Shown piece by piece: positions 36,661 through 46,041 of a DNA stretch of 64,000 nucleotides (position 1 is its first letter; each line of letters begins with the position of its first letter). The notes beneath the pieces were generated by a model that was not told where the DNA came from, searched no databases, and saw nothing but the letters and a program-made list of their open reading frames with translations. Origin of the DNA: Legionella moravica DSM 19234 (lineage in GTDB: Bacteria; Pseudomonadota; Gammaproteobacteria; Legionellales; Legionellaceae); NCBI RefSeq assembly GCF_000423305.1, contig NZ_AUHS01000020.1, forward strand, positions 1 to 64,000, in the 5' to 3' direction. The translations under genes were made by a program, and so were the position numbers.

Positions 36661-36927
36661 ACAACTGACTTTCCCTATGGTAAAAAAGGTAGATTATGCC
36701 ACTTTATTATTTAATCAAATTATTTTGTAAGCATTTTGAGTGTGATGTATCTCAACTTTATTCGAGAGCGTGTCAACTGATAAGAAACCCTCATCCCCAG
36801 CCCTTCTCCCTTAAAAAGGGAGAAGGGAGCAGCTGTGAGTTTACCACTTGTGTTCAAATAAATACCATTCATGTGGGACAGCCCTGCGAATAAAAGCATT
36901 TTCATTGGATATTTTCCCCATAATAGG

Positions 36928-37047
36928 GTACTATTCGCCTTTTGTCATATATAGAACCAATTTAGTACTATATTTATACTATAGAGTCTAAGGAAGAATG
37001 AAATCCATACTTCGGCTTTATTCTGAATTAAGACCTATCCGGTACTA
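36928..37047 (+). promoter_or_regulatory. Three GTACTA sites upstream of the suf regulator
   Basis: The hexamer GTACTA occurs at 36928-36933, 36965-36970 and 37042-37047, all in the short region before the suf operon, each followed by an AT-rich spacer. They could be half-sites for the operon's own Rrf2-type regulator. This rests only on repetition. Confidence 0.3.
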
Positions 37048-37069
37048 GATTATTCGGTTTGGGGGTGTT

Positions 37070-37531
37070 ATGCTGCGCCTTAGCAAATTGGCTGATTATG
37101 GAACAGTAGTGATGGTGTATCTTGCCAAGCATGCACAGGATCTTTGTAATGCTCGTGATATTGCCTTTCATACCCATTTAGCGGTACCAACAGTCAGTAA
37201 AATATTAAAACGTTTAACCAGTGCAGGGCTATTAACTTCAGTGCGCGGAGTGACCGGAGGATACCGATTACAAAGGCCAGCTACTGAAATATCCGTGTCA
37301 CAAATTATTTATGCTTTGGAAGAACATCGTGGATTTACTGAGTGCAGTTTGCAACCCAATGATTGTTCTTTGCAGGGAGTATGTACCATTCAGGGTAATT
37401 GGCGATTAATAAGCCGTGCGATAGAAACTGCGCTGGATAGTGTCAGTCTGGAAGCATTGGCAAAACCAACTCTTCATACACAGGATGTTGATCGAGTCCG
37501 GCAATTAGCAAGTGGAGTAAATCGTGGCTAA
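37070..37531 (+). CDS. SUF system Fe-S assembly regulator (Rrf2 family)
   Basis: A 153-residue winged-helix repressor of the IscR/Rrf2 family. The N-terminal [18 protein letters not shown] and the recognition helix ([23 protein letters not shown]) are clear. Three cysteines in a [17 protein letters not shown] segment (about residues 93-110) are the likely ligands of an Fe-S cluster. It is encoded directly before sufB, whose GTG lies eight bases before this gene's stop, so it probably controls its own operon according to cluster supply. Confidence 0.88.
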   Translation: MLRLSKLADYGTVVMVYLAKHAQDLCNARDIAFHTHLAVPTVSKILKRLTSAGLLTSVRGVTGGYRLQRPATEISVSQIIYALEEHRGFTECSLQPNDCSLQGVCTIQGNWRLISRAIETALDSVSLEALAKPTLHTQDVDRVRQLASGVNRG

Positions 37532-38972
37532 AAGCAGTGAGCAAATTAATTCTCTGCTCGACAGAGATTATCAACATGGTTTTATTACCGACATTGAGGT
37601 GGATACTTTTCCTCCAGGATTAAATGAGGACGTAATTCGTCGTCTGTCCGCAATAAAAGGTGAACCAGAATTTCTATTGGAATGGCGTTTAAAAGCGTTC
37701 AGGCATTGGCTGACCATGCCTCATCCTGAATGGTCGAGCGTGCATTATCCTCCTGTAGATTATCAAGCGATTTCTTATTATTCAGCGCCCAAAAGTAAAA
37801 AAGACGCGCCTAAAAGCCTTGATGAAGTGGATCCCGAATTATTAAGAACCTATGAAAAGCTGGGCATCCCTTTAAGAGAACAGGAAATGCTGGCTGGAGT
37901 CGCTGTGGATGCTGTTTTTGACAGCGTTTCGGTTGCTACGACATTTAAAGCCAAACTGGCTGAAAAAGGGGTTATTTTTTGCCCATTTTCAGAAGCGGTA
38001 CATGAGCATCCTGATCTACTCATGCAATATTTAGGTTCCGTTGTATCTTATCGTGATAATTTTTATGCCGCTTTGAATTCTGCTGTATTCAGCGATGGCT
38101 CCTTTGTGTATATCCCCAAGGGGGTACGTTGCCCCATGGAGTTATCAACCTATTTTCGTATCAATGCCGCTTCTACAGGCCAGTTTGAGCGCACTCTGAT
38201 TATTGCCGATGCAGACAGTTATGTGTCTTATCTTGAAGGTTGCACCGCTCCCATGCGTGATGAAAATCAATTGCATGCGGCTGTTGTAGAGCTGGTGGCT
38301 TTGGATGGCGCACAAATTAAATATTCAACAGTTCAAAATTGGTATCCAGGCGATAAAGACGGAAAAGGCGGAATCTATAATTTTGTCACCAAACGCGGTG
38401 CCTGCAGAGGTAAGCGGTCAAAAATTTCCTGGACTCAGATAGAAACAGGATCAGCAATAACCTGGAAATACCCAAGCGTTATTTTACAGGGTGATGATTC
38501 TGTCGGTGAGTTTTATTCTGTTGCCTTAACGAATAATTGCCAACAGGCTGATACGGGAACCAAAATGATTCATTTGGGAAAAAATACCCGTTCGACCATT
38601 ATTTCAAAAGGGATAAGTGCTGGTCGTGCCCACAATGCCTATCGAGGTTTGGTTCGCATTGCGCCAACGGCCACTAATGCACGAAATTACACCCAATGCG
38701 ATTCGATGTTAATGGGTAGTGAGTGCTCAGCTCACACTTTTCCCTACATTGAAGTAAAAAATCCAACGGCTCAGGTTGAGCATGAAGCAACGACATCAAA
38801 AATCAGTGAAGAACAATTATTCTATTGCCAACAAAGAGGCATAGACACTGAAGATGCAGTTTCAATGATCGTAAATGGCTTTTGTAAGCAGGTATTGAAA
38901 GAATTACCCATGGAGTTTGCGGTGGAAGCCACTAAATTGTTAGGAATAAGCTTAGAAGGGGCAGTAGGTTAA
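37524..38972 (+). CDS. sufB: Fe-S cluster scaffold complex subunit SufB
   Basis: A 482-residue SufB, the normal length. It forms the SufBC2D scaffold where clusters are built. The motifs [48 protein letters not shown] and SRCxS-like QCDSMLMG are conserved, as is the C-terminal [11 protein letters not shown]. The start is GTG at 37524 with GGAG seven bases upstream, overlapping the regulator's stop. sufC starts two bases after its stop. Confidence 0.95.
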   Translation: MAKSSEQINSLLDRDYQHGFITDIEVDTFPPGLNEDVIRRLSAIKGEPEFLLEWRLKAFRHWLTMPHPEWSSVHYPPVDYQAISYYSAPKSKKDAPKSLDEVDPELLRTYEKLGIPLREQEMLAGVAVDAVFDSVSVATTFKAKLAEKGVIFCPFSEAVHEHPDLLMQYLGSVVSYRDNFYAALNSAVFSDGSFVYIPKGVRCPMELSTYFRINAASTGQFERTLIIADADSYVSYLEGCTAPMRDENQLHAAVVELVALDGAQIKYSTVQNWYPGDKDGKGGIYNFVTKRGACRGKRSKISWTQIETGSAITWKYPSVILQGDDSVGEFYSVALTNNCQQADTGTKMIHLGKNTRSTIISKGISAGRAHNAYRGLVRIAPTATNARNYTQCDSMLMGSECSAHTFPYIEVKNPTAQVEHEATTSKISEEQLFYCQQRGIDTEDAVSMIVNGFCKQVLKELPMEFAVEATKLLGISLEGAVG

Positions 38973-38973
38973 T

Positions 38974-39723
38974 ATGTTAAAAATTAATGAACTCAATGTC
39001 GCAGTCAATGCACAATCAATTTTAAAGGGCATCAATTTGCAGGTTAATGCAGGTGAAGTGCACGCCATTATGGGTCCTAATGGTTCAGGCAAGAGTACTT
39101 TGTCTAAAGTGTTGGCTGGCCATCCTTCTTATGAGGTAACCAGTGGTGAAGTAACTTATTTGGGGCAGGATTTATTACCCCTATCACCTGAAGAAAGAGC
39201 GCAGGCCGGGATTTTTATGTCTTTTCAATATCCTGTTGAAATCCCCGGAGTTACCAATATTAATTTCTTAAAGGCTTCTGTTAACGCCGTTCGCAAAGGA
39301 CAGGGCCGTAATACTCTCGATGCCATAGAGTTTTTGAGCTTTATTCGTGAAAAATGTCAATTATTGGATATGGATGAAAGCTTTTTATATCGCAGCATTA
39401 ATGAAGGGTTTTCTGGTGGTGAGAAAAAGCGTAATGAAATTCTTCAAATGGCCGCTCTTGAGCCAAAGCTTGCGATTCTCGATGAAACCGACTCAGGGCT
39501 GGATATTGATGCATTACGGATTATATCTCAGGGTGTTAATGCCATGCGTTCTCCCGAACGATCTATAATTTTAGTGACTCACTATCAACGCTTGCTTGAT
39601 TATATTGAGCCTGATTTTATCCATGTTTTGGTAAATGGCCGTATTATCATGTCTGGTGATAAATCTTTGGCGCTTGAACTGGAGAAAAAAGGTTATAGCT
39701 GGCTTGAAGAAACGGAGCAGTGA
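38974..39723 (+). CDS. sufC: Fe-S assembly ATPase SufC
   Basis: A 249-residue ABC-type ATPase of the SufBCD complex. Walker A is GPNGSGKST, the signature is FSGGEKKRNEI, Walker B is LAILDETDSGLD and the switch His is in VTHYQRLLDYI. The EKKRNE form of the signature and the DETDSGLD motif are characteristic of SufC. Its TGA overlaps the ATG of sufD (TGATG). Confidence 0.95.
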   Translation: MLKINELNVAVNAQSILKGINLQVNAGEVHAIMGPNGSGKSTLSKVLAGHPSYEVTSGEVTYLGQDLLPLSPEERAQAGIFMSFQYPVEIPGVTNINFLKASVNAVRKGQGRNTLDAIEFLSFIREKCQLLDMDESFLYRSINEGFSGGEKKRNEILQMAALEPKLAILDETDSGLDIDALRIISQGVNAMRSPERSIILVTHYQRLLDYIEPDFIHVLVNGRIIMSGDKSLALELEKKGYSWLEETEQ

Positions 39724-41006
39724 TGAACGAGATTTTAAGTTTTTATCAACAGCAGGCTAAAGCTGGGCAATCCACTATTCCCTGGCTTGCGCATATGCAG
39801 GCTAAAGCGCTGGAACAATTAAGTCGTCATGGTTTTCCAACCCGTCACGATGAGGACTGGAAATATACGCTACTGGATTCTTTACTCAAACAACCCTTTG
39901 CCATACCTGAATCTGTAAACAGTTCCAATGCTGATTTGTCTTCAAATCTGCCCGTTAAACATCAGCTGTTCATTCAAGATGGTGTGATTATTCATGAGCC
40001 AGAATGGATGAAGCAATTGCCTGCAGGGGTTGTGTTACGCCCATTAGCCCTTGCTTTGATTGAACATGAGGGCCTGATTAAAACCTACCTGGGCACTATA
40101 CTGAACCAGGAACATGGTTTTCACTCTTTAAATACCGCATTAATTCATAATGGGGTATTTTTGTATATTCCCCGAGGCGTGTGTATTGAAGATCCTATTG
40201 CTGTAATTCATTCTCAGAATCAGGATAATCAGGCAGTACATCTAAGGCATTTGATTATCGCTGAAGCAGACAGCCAAGTGACTCTTCTGGAAGAATATAA
40301 GGGGGCGGATCGCTGCTCTTATTTAACCAATACAGTCACTGAGGTTTGCGTTGGAGCCGGCGCAAGCGTCACCCATTATAAAATTCAGAATGAAAGTAAA
40401 TCCTCTTATCATTTGGGTCATATCGCGGTGCGCCAATCTGCCAGCAGTCAATTTTTAAGTCATTCCCTCAGTTTGGGGGGAAAATTGGTGCGTAGTGATA
40501 TCAGCATGTACCTGCAGGAAGAGCATGCTCACTGTCTAATGAACGGTATTTATGCCCCGGCTGAAGGCCAACATGTGGATCATCATACAACCGTACATCA
40601 TCTCGTACCTGAATGCTCCAGTGAACAAGATTATAAAGGCATTTTAACTGGTCGATCACGGGCTGTATTTAATGGAAAAGTGATTGTTTCCAAAGACGCG
40701 CAACACACGAACGCCAAACAGCAAAATAAGAATCTGCTGCTGTCTGCAAATGCTGAAATTGATACGAAACCGCAGTTAGAGATTTTTGCTGATGATGTAT
40801 TATGCTCTCATGGTGCAACTGTTGGGCAATTAGATGAAGACGCATTATTCTATCTGGCGACTCGTGGCATTGGCAGAATGGAAGCATCCAAATATTTAAT
40901 TCATGCTTTTGCTCAGGATAATTTACGCCTCATTCAAAATCGTGACTTGGCTGATTGGATGGGACATTTATTAACGCAACAGTTGGAGTACGCTAATGAG
41001 TACTAA
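39723..41006 (+). CDS. sufD: Fe-S cluster scaffold complex subunit SufD
   Basis: About 427 residues of the SufB/SufD beta-helix family: an N-terminal helical part (about 1-100), a beta-helix core (LYIPRGVCIEDPIAVIHSQ, LIIAEADSQVTLLEEY) and the conserved C-terminal LFYLATRGIGRMEASKYLIHAF. The dyad KDAQHTNAKQQNKNLLLS is the SufD signature. ATG at 39723 was chosen over GTG at 39720 since it overlaps the sufC stop. The sufS ATG lies eight bases before its stop. Confidence 0.93.
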   Translation: MNEILSFYQQQAKAGQSTIPWLAHMQAKALEQLSRHGFPTRHDEDWKYTLLDSLLKQPFAIPESVNSSNADLSSNLPVKHQLFIQDGVIIHEPEWMKQLPAGVVLRPLALALIEHEGLIKTYLGTILNQEHGFHSLNTALIHNGVFLYIPRGVCIEDPIAVIHSQNQDNQAVHLRHLIIAEADSQVTLLEEYKGADRCSYLTNTVTEVCVGAGASVTHYKIQNESKSSYHLGHIAVRQSASSQFLSHSLSLGGKLVRSDISMYLQEEHAHCLMNGIYAPAEGQHVDHHTTVHHLVPECSSEQDYKGILTGRSRAVFNGKVIVSKDAQHTNAKQQNKNLLLSANAEIDTKPQLEIFADDVLCSHGATVGQLDEDALFYLATRGIGRMEASKYLIHAFAQDNLRLIQNRDLADWMGHLLTQQLEYANEY

Positions 41007-42240
41007 TCCTTCAGCGGTTACATCATTGAACGTTCATGCGATTCGTAAGGATTTTCCTATTCTGAATCAGAAAATCAATGATTATGATTTAGTTTATTTT
41101 GATAATGCAGCAACGACACAAAAACCGAAAGCGGTAATTGATGCGATGACCCATTATTATGAGCATGATAATTCAAACGTGCATCGAGGGGTTCATGCGC
41201 TCAGTGTCAGAGCAACAGAGCTGTATGAAGCGGCCAGAGCCAAAGTAAAGCGTTTTATTAATGCCAGGTCGGCCAAGGAATGCATTTTTGTACGCGGCAC
41301 TACCGAAGGAATTAATCTGGTTGCTCAGAGTCTTGTTGCTCCTCACATTGTACCGGGTGAAGAGATATTAATTACTCACATGGAACATCATTCCAACATT
41401 GTTCCCTGGCAAATGGTATGCAAACAAACAGGAGCCGTTCTGCAGGTAGCCCCTATTTCAATTAATGGTGAACTGTTGCTGGATGAGTTTGAAAAGAAAT
41501 TAAATGAAAATACCAAATTTGTAGCCATTAATTATGTTTCCAATGCGTTGGGTACGATTAATCCAGTGAAAAAAATGATTGAAATGGCTCATGCTTATGG
41601 TGCCAAGGTGTTATTGGATGGCGCTCAGGCAACCGCTCATTTACCTGTTGATGTTCAAGATTTGGATTGTGATTTTTATGCTTTTTCAGGGCATAAAATG
41701 TATGGCCCAACCGGTATAGGTGTACTTTGGGGGAAAGAAGAGCTTTTAAATGGTATGCCTCCTTATCAGGGCGGGGGCGAAATGATTAATTCAGTAAGCT
41801 TCGAGGGCACAGAGTTTGCCCCGATTCCGCATAAATTTGAAGCAGGAACGCCCAATATTGCTGGTGCTATTGGCTTGGGAGCCGCTATTGATTATTTATG
41901 GTCTTTGGATCTTGAGGTTGTTGCGGAGTACGAGACTCAATTATTACGTTACGCCACAGCGGCTATTGAATCGGTCAAAGGTTTTAATATCATCGGTACT
42001 GCAGAACACAAAGTCCCAGTGATTTCATTTGTGCATGGTAAGATTCATGCCCATGATATTGGTACCATTCTGGATAGTGAAGGCATTGCGATTCGCAGCG
42101 GGCATCATTGTGCTATGCCCTTGATGGATTTTTTTGGTGTGGCAGCGACTTCAAGAATTTCATTATCTTTTTACAATACCCAACAAGAAATTGATCTCTG
42201 TGTTGAAGCGCTGAAAAAAGTGAAAGAGGTATTTGCATGA
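40996..42240 (+). CDS. sufS: Cysteine desulfurase SufS
   Basis: A 414-residue PLP-dependent class II desulfurase. The PLP lysine lies in FSGHKMYGPTGIG and the persulfide cysteine in RSGHHCAMPLMDFF. The aldimine-contact H is in THMEHHSNIVPWQ. It removes sulfur from cysteine for the SufBCD scaffold. There is no sufE in the operon; the sulfur carrier is presumably SufU, whose ATG overlaps the sufS stop (ATGA). Confidence 0.95.
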   Translation: MSTNPSAVTSLNVHAIRKDFPILNQKINDYDLVYFDNAATTQKPKAVIDAMTHYYEHDNSNVHRGVHALSVRATELYEAARAKVKRFINARSAKECIFVRGTTEGINLVAQSLVAPHIVPGEEILITHMEHHSNIVPWQMVCKQTGAVLQVAPISINGELLLDEFEKKLNENTKFVAINYVSNALGTINPVKKMIEMAHAYGAKVLLDGAQATAHLPVDVQDLDCDFYAFSGHKMYGPTGIGVLWGKEELLNGMPPYQGGGEMINSVSFEGTEFAPIPHKFEAGTPNIAGAIGLGAAIDYLWSLDLEVVAEYETQLLRYATAAIESVKGFNIIGTAEHKVPVISFVHGKIHAHDIGTILDSEGIAIRSGHHCAMPLMDFFGVAATSRISLSFYNTQQEIDLCVEALKKVKEVFA

Positions 42241-42686
42241 ATACGGATTTGCGGGAACTTTATCAGGAAATCATTATTGATCATAATCGCAATCCGCGTA
42301 ATCACCATGACATGGCCGATGCAACGGCTCAGGCTAATGGTTTTAATCCTTTATGTGGCGATAAACTCACGGTATATGCCAAAATTGCTAATAATGTGAT
42401 TACTGATTTAAGTTTTGTAGGCTGTGGCTGTGCGATTTCACAAGCCTCAGCTTCTTTGATGACTGATGCATTAAAGGGTAAAACAGTATTGGAAGCTCAT
42501 GATCTGTTTCATCGATTTCATAATATGCTCACCCTCGACGAAGAAGAGCAATCGAGCACTATGGATAAATTGACGGTTCTTGCTGGAGTCAAGGCATTTC
42601 CTGCACGAGTTAAGTGCGCCACTTTAGCCTGGCATACTTTGGAAGCAGCTTTAAATAAAGACACTTCTGTGGTGAAAACCGAATAA
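42237..42686 (+). CDS. sufU: SUF system NifU/IscU-like protein SufU
   Basis: A 149-residue U-type protein. The three conserved cysteines are in PLCGDKLTVY (about C42), GCGCAISQASASLM, and RVKCATLAWHTL. An inserted segment around GKTVLEAHDLFHRFHNML is typical of SufU rather than IscU. SufU accepts sulfur from SufS (as a zinc-bound transferase) or serves as a scaffold. It overlaps sufS by four bases and is followed by sufT after 63 bases. Confidence 0.88.
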   Translation: MNTDLRELYQEIIIDHNRNPRNHHDMADATAQANGFNPLCGDKLTVYAKIANNVITDLSFVGCGCAISQASASLMTDALKGKTVLEAHDLFHRFHNMLTLDEEEQSSTMDKLTVLAGVKAFPARVKCATLAWHTLEAALNKDTSVVKTE

Positions 42687-42749
42687 TCTTTAGAAGTTGA
42701 ATCGTCATATTGTGTTCGTTCCAGAAAGGAAATCAGTTAGAGGTGTGGC

Positions 42750-43085
42750 ATGTTTGGTTTTAAGAAAAAACAGGATAATGAAGCAGTTAAAGAACATGTG
42801 ATATTGGCGCTTAAGGGAGTTTTTGATCCTGAAATTCCAGTCAATATTTATGATTTAGGATTGATTTATGACGTCGCCATTAACGATGAAGGGCATGTCG
42901 ACATCAAGATGACTCTGACAACTCCCGGGTGTCCTGTAGCACAAACGTTTCCCGGAACTGTTGAGCAGGCCGTAAACCAGGTCGAGGGAGTCAGTGATTG
43001 TACTGTTGAGCTAGTCTGGGAACCGCCTTGGTCGCAGGATCGAATGACGGAAGCGGCACGACTTGAGTTGGGGATTTTTTATTAA
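42750..43085 (+). CDS. sufT: SUF system assembly protein SufT (MIP18/DUF59)
   Basis: A 111-residue DUF59 protein. The motifs GVFDPEIPVNIYDLGLIYD and LTTPGCPVAQTFPG, with the conserved Cys and TTPGCP loop, are those of the MIP18/SufT family, which help deliver or repair Fe-S clusters. It follows sufU by 63 bases in the same direction, and epmA starts two bases after its stop. Confidence 0.9.
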   Translation: MFGFKKKQDNEAVKEHVILALKGVFDPEIPVNIYDLGLIYDVAINDEGHVDIKMTLTTPGCPVAQTFPGTVEQAVNQVEGVSDCTVELVWEPPWSQDRMTEAARLELGIFY

Positions 43086-43087
43086 TC

Positions 43088-44041
43088 ATGCATGAGCTCC
43101 CTTGGCATCCCTCTGCTTCTATTGAATTACTCCGGCAACGCGCTCAGTTTATTGCAAAAATTCGTCAATTTTTCAGTAGCAGACACTATCTCGAAGTTGA
43201 AACACCGATAATGGCTCAATTTGGTGTGACTGATGTGTATTTAAGTAATATCAAGGCCACTTTTCGAGGACGATCCTATTGCCTTCAGACCTCGCCTGAA
43301 TACCATATGAAACGTTTGCTTGCCGCAGGCAGTGGTCCTATTTTTCAGTTGGCGCGAGTTTTTAGAGATGATGAGCTGGGGAGATGGCATAATCCTGAGT
43401 TTACCTTATTGGAATGGTATCAGTTGGGCATAGATCATCATGCTTTGATGGTGGAAATGGATTTATTGTTGCAAACCTTATTGCAGACTGAGCCAATGAT
43501 CAAAAAAACGTACCAAGAGGCCTTCATTGAAAGTTGTGAGCTGGATCCGTTTACCGCCTCTATTGATCAATTCAAGAATGTACTGTTGAACAATCAACTG
43601 GACACTGTTTTGTCTTCTCAGGAGCAGGACAGAGATCAGTATTTATTTTTATTAATGAGTCATGTTGTTGAACCGTTCCTTGGCAAGGTTAATTCGCCTG
43701 TTGCCGTTTATGATTTCCCACCTTCTCAGGCATCTTTGGCTAAAATTCAGAATGGTGTTGCCGAACGGTTTGAGGTTTATTATCAGGGAGTTGAGTTAGC
43801 GAATGGCTTTCATGAGCTCACCGATGTTCATGCTCAAGCGAAACGTTTTGTACAGGATAACGATCTGAGAAAACAACATGGTTTGCCTGCAGCAGAAGCC
43901 GACCACTATTTATTGCAGGCTTTGGAACATGGATTACCTTCATGCAGCGGTGTTGCTCTGGGAGTGGATCGATTGCTTGCTCTAGCCTTGGACCAGCCTG
44001 GAATAGCCAATATCCTTTCTTTTGATTTTTCAAGGGCCTGA
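43088..44041 (+). CDS. epmA: EF-P (R)-beta-lysine ligase EpmA (GenX/PoxA)
   Basis: A 317-residue protein related to the catalytic domain of lysyl-tRNA synthetase without the anticodon domain. Class II motifs are present: VETPIMAQFG (motif 1), FRDDELGRWHNPEFTLLEWY (motif 2) and GVALGVDRLLAL (motif 3). It attaches (R)-beta-lysine to a lysine of elongation factor P, which assists ribosomes at polyproline. Its close linkage to the SUF operon (two-base gap) suggests co-transcription, although EpmB, a partner Fe-S radical-SAM enzyme, is not seen here. Confidence 0.92.
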   Translation: MHELPWHPSASIELLRQRAQFIAKIRQFFSSRHYLEVETPIMAQFGVTDVYLSNIKATFRGRSYCLQTSPEYHMKRLLAAGSGPIFQLARVFRDDELGRWHNPEFTLLEWYQLGIDHHALMVEMDLLLQTLLQTEPMIKKTYQEAFIESCELDPFTASIDQFKNVLLNNQLDTVLSSQEQDRDQYLFLLMSHVVEPFLGKVNSPVAVYDFPPSQASLAKIQNGVAERFEVYYQGVELANGFHELTDVHAQAKRFVQDNDLRKQHGLPAAEADHYLLQALEHGLPSCSGVALGVDRLLALALDQPGIANILSFDFSRA

Positions 44042-44175
44042 CACGATTTGGTTATAAAGTCACAATAACCACGGAACAAGCCATCTATAATGCATTGCAG
44101 TGTCTTGCCCTGAATGTGAAAATCCTCTTGATAGAACAGCTTATTCTTTTGAATAAGCATTACGTCCCAGCCAAG

Positions 44176-44610
44176 TCAAACCACTTCAATTTCAACAGGA
44201 GCAAGGCCTTTGATACCGAGTTTTTTAGCGGCACCGAAGGATAAATCAATTAGCCTGTTCGATACAAAAGGCCCTCGATCATTAATTCGAACTACTATCG
44301 ACTTACCGTTATTCAGGTTTTTCACCCGTACTCGAGTCGCAATGGGGAGTGTTGGATGAGCTGCGGTCATCGCATACTTGTTGAAACGCTCACCGTTCGA
44401 TGTTTTTTGATGCCGGGGGTGTGTTCCGTACCAGGAAGCAATTCCTTTAGCTTTGTAGTTTTTGGCAGACTTCATCACATGATATGTTTTACCTCTAACC
44501 ACATACTGCCCCGGACCATTAGCTTGTTGATGTGTGCAAGCAACCAGCAGTATTGGGAGTAAGCCTGTTAGGAGTCGTTTAATAGTCAATGAAATTGTAA
44601 ATTTGTTCAT
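44176..44610 (-). CDS. rlpA: RlpA-family lipoprotein (double-psi beta-barrel)
   Basis: A 144-residue lipoprotein; the signal ends LLVACT, a lipobox. The double-psi barrel occupies about residues 54-140: GIASWYGTHPRHQKTSNGE, AAHPTLPIATRVRVKNL, VRINDRGPFV with the catalytic Asp in family members, and IDLSFGAAKKLGI. Full-length RlpA adds a SPOR domain, which is absent here. It may cleave denuded peptidoglycan at the septum or simply bind it. It is convergent with epmA. Confidence 0.88.
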   Translation of the reverse strand: MNKFTISLTIKRLLTGLLPILLVACTHQQANGPGQYVVRGKTYHVMKSAKNYKAKGIASWYGTHPRHQKTSNGERFNKYAMTAAHPTLPIATRVRVKNLNNGKSIVVRINDRGPFVSNRLIDLSFGAAKKLGIKGLAPVEIEVV

Positions 44611-44821
44611 AAAGTTATCTTTTACATCCTATTCTAGTGTTATCAATTGCCCTCATCATTAATCGTATTGATTGGTTCTTTTTGGGATGAGTGTGTACCA
44701 GCAAATGCTATTGTATAAGCTTTATTCTATCACATGATGCAAATCTCTTCACCCCAAGGGATTTTAATGCAGGATCTTGTGAACTTTCTCTCTGTATATG
44801 ACCCCAAAAACTGTTCTGACC

Positions 44822-45447
44822 CCTGCGCGCATTAGTGTCCGGGTAAAATGAGCTTCTTTCAATCAAATCCCCTCTCCACCGCGCGTAGCGTGGGGGAGAG
44901 GGTTTAGGGTGAGGGGGTTAAAATACGTGCGCGCAACAGCGCGCTCATTCAGGTGAACGTCTGTGACACCGCTTGCGATGGCGAAATTATCCGATTGATT
45001 AGGGAGTAATAGAATAAAGATTGAACGTCCTTGTTAATCCGCTAAGATAGCGGTTGAATTTAGCCGATTCGAAGAACAAAGACGATGAAAGAATTTACAC
45101 CATTTGAAGCGTTATTAAATCCGATAACAAAAGAATTAGTAGAAACGGGTGTTAAAGGTTTTGACTCAGACTATTACACTTGAATCATCGGAGTATGTCA
45201 CAAAGATTCTTATGGAGTTATTTATAAATGTTCGTCGCTGTGAGACTACCAAGTTCTATTATTTTTCTTGATGCTAAAAAGGTGTCGCAATCGCTAGCAG
45301 TGTCGCAAACGTTGATCTGAATGAGCGCGCTGTTGCGCGCACGTATTTTAACCCCCTCACCCTAAACCCTCTCCCCCACGCTACGCGCGGTGGAGAGGGG
45401 ATTTGATTGAAAGAAGCTCATTTTACCCGGACACTAATGCGCGCAGG
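44822..45447. mobile_element. 626-bp element with perfect 131-bp inverted arms
   Basis: Arm 44822-44952 is the exact complement of 45317-45447 over all 131 bases as read. Each arm carries CCTCTCCACCGCGCGTAGCG and CCCTCACCCTAAACCCTCTC-type tracts and a terminal CCTGCGCGC. The 364-base centre has one short open frame (45085-45183). No target duplication is obvious and no transposase is present. Such perfect arms imply a recent origin or gene conversion. Confidence 0.7.
45085..45183 (+). CDS. Short open frame inside the inverted-repeat element
   Basis: A 32-residue open frame starting ATG and ending TGA (MKEFTPFEALLNPITKEL, then VETGVKGFDS). It has no clear ribosome site and may be the stub of a deleted gene carried by the element. 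Family not recognised. Confidence 0.25.
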   Translation: MKEFTPFEALLNPITKELVETGVKGFDSDYYT

Positions 45448-45717
45448 CGGGCATGATAGGTTTTTTTGTCATTTAGAGGAACTTTATATTGATAATTGGT
45501 CATAAAAAGCACTCAGGTTTTATTGGGGGGCACAATCCATTTGGACATCATAAATATTCGGATGAAGGGCTTGCGAGCTTAGGGAAAATAACTCAAGCCC
45601 AGCAGCTCCCCCTGGTCACATTGAGTTCATCGTGATTAAAATTTGATGTTTATTTGGAGTTGATGTGTAAAATTACGCCTATAATTATACTAGAGCTTAG
45701 TCATTAGGAATAAAATT

Positions 45718-46041
45718 ATGGCCAATCAAACACGTGAAAGTTTAATTCATCAAGCGAAGAATGGTTCTAAGGCTATCGCTTTGATCTATTCACCAGTCGA
45801 GCTTCATGAATACATTGTAGAAATTATCTCTAAAGATGCTGATGAATTTATTCATAAAGGAAAAGAGCTATGGCATTTTAACTCTATTGACGATGCTTTA
45901 TCTCGAGCAGCACAATATGGAGCACAGGAATTTTTTCTATGCGCTGACAATACGTACGATGAGTGTGGCTCAGACAGTTGTCGGCAATCCTTTGATTATA
46001 TACCTCTATATTCAAAGAATAAGACCATTAAAAACAATTAG
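45718..46041 (+). CDS. Hypothetical protein, possibly DUF6482-like
   Basis: A 107-residue soluble protein. VELHEYIVEIISKDADEFI and the FNSIDDALSRAAQYGAQEF helix recall short DUF6482-type alpha/beta proteins, but the match is weak. A distal cysteine cluster (CADNTYDECGSDSC) might bind metal or form disulfides. A weak promoter-like TATAAT sits near 45680. It is monocistronic, between the inverted-repeat element and the oxygenase gene. Confidence 0.5.
   Translation: MANQTRESLIHQAKNGSKAIALIYSPVELHEYIVEIISKDADEFIHKGKELWHFNSIDDALSRAAQYGAQEFFLCADNTYDECGSDSCRQSFDYIPLYSKNKTIKNN

Larger units (their letters stand above)
35990..36887. mobile_element. Internally deleted ISAs1-family element with target duplication
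   Basis: An 898-bp element with imperfect terminal inverted repeats of about 90 bp; the outer 13 bases (GCAGGGCTGTCCC) match exactly. The octamer GAATAAAA lies on both outer sides (35982-35989 and 36888-36895), a target site duplication. Inside is a truncated ISAs1-type transposase (36223-36660, minus) and a second, nested repeat remnant (36121-36224). Copies of a CTTCTCCCTTT/AAAGGGAGAAG stem flank each unit. It cannot encode a full transposase (usually about 370 residues) and could move only in trans. Confidence 0.75.
44611..45717. other. Accessory non-coding region around the 131-bp inverted repeat element
   Basis: No full-length gene. Apart from the element at 44822-45447, the flanks (44611-44821 and 45448-45717) show nothing identifiable. 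The flanks are AT-rich; the arms are GC-rich. Confidence 0.6.

Noticed and set aside
45448-45717. Target duplication outside the 131-bp arms
   Set aside because: No direct repeat of 4 bases or more lies next to both arms, so insertion is only inferred.
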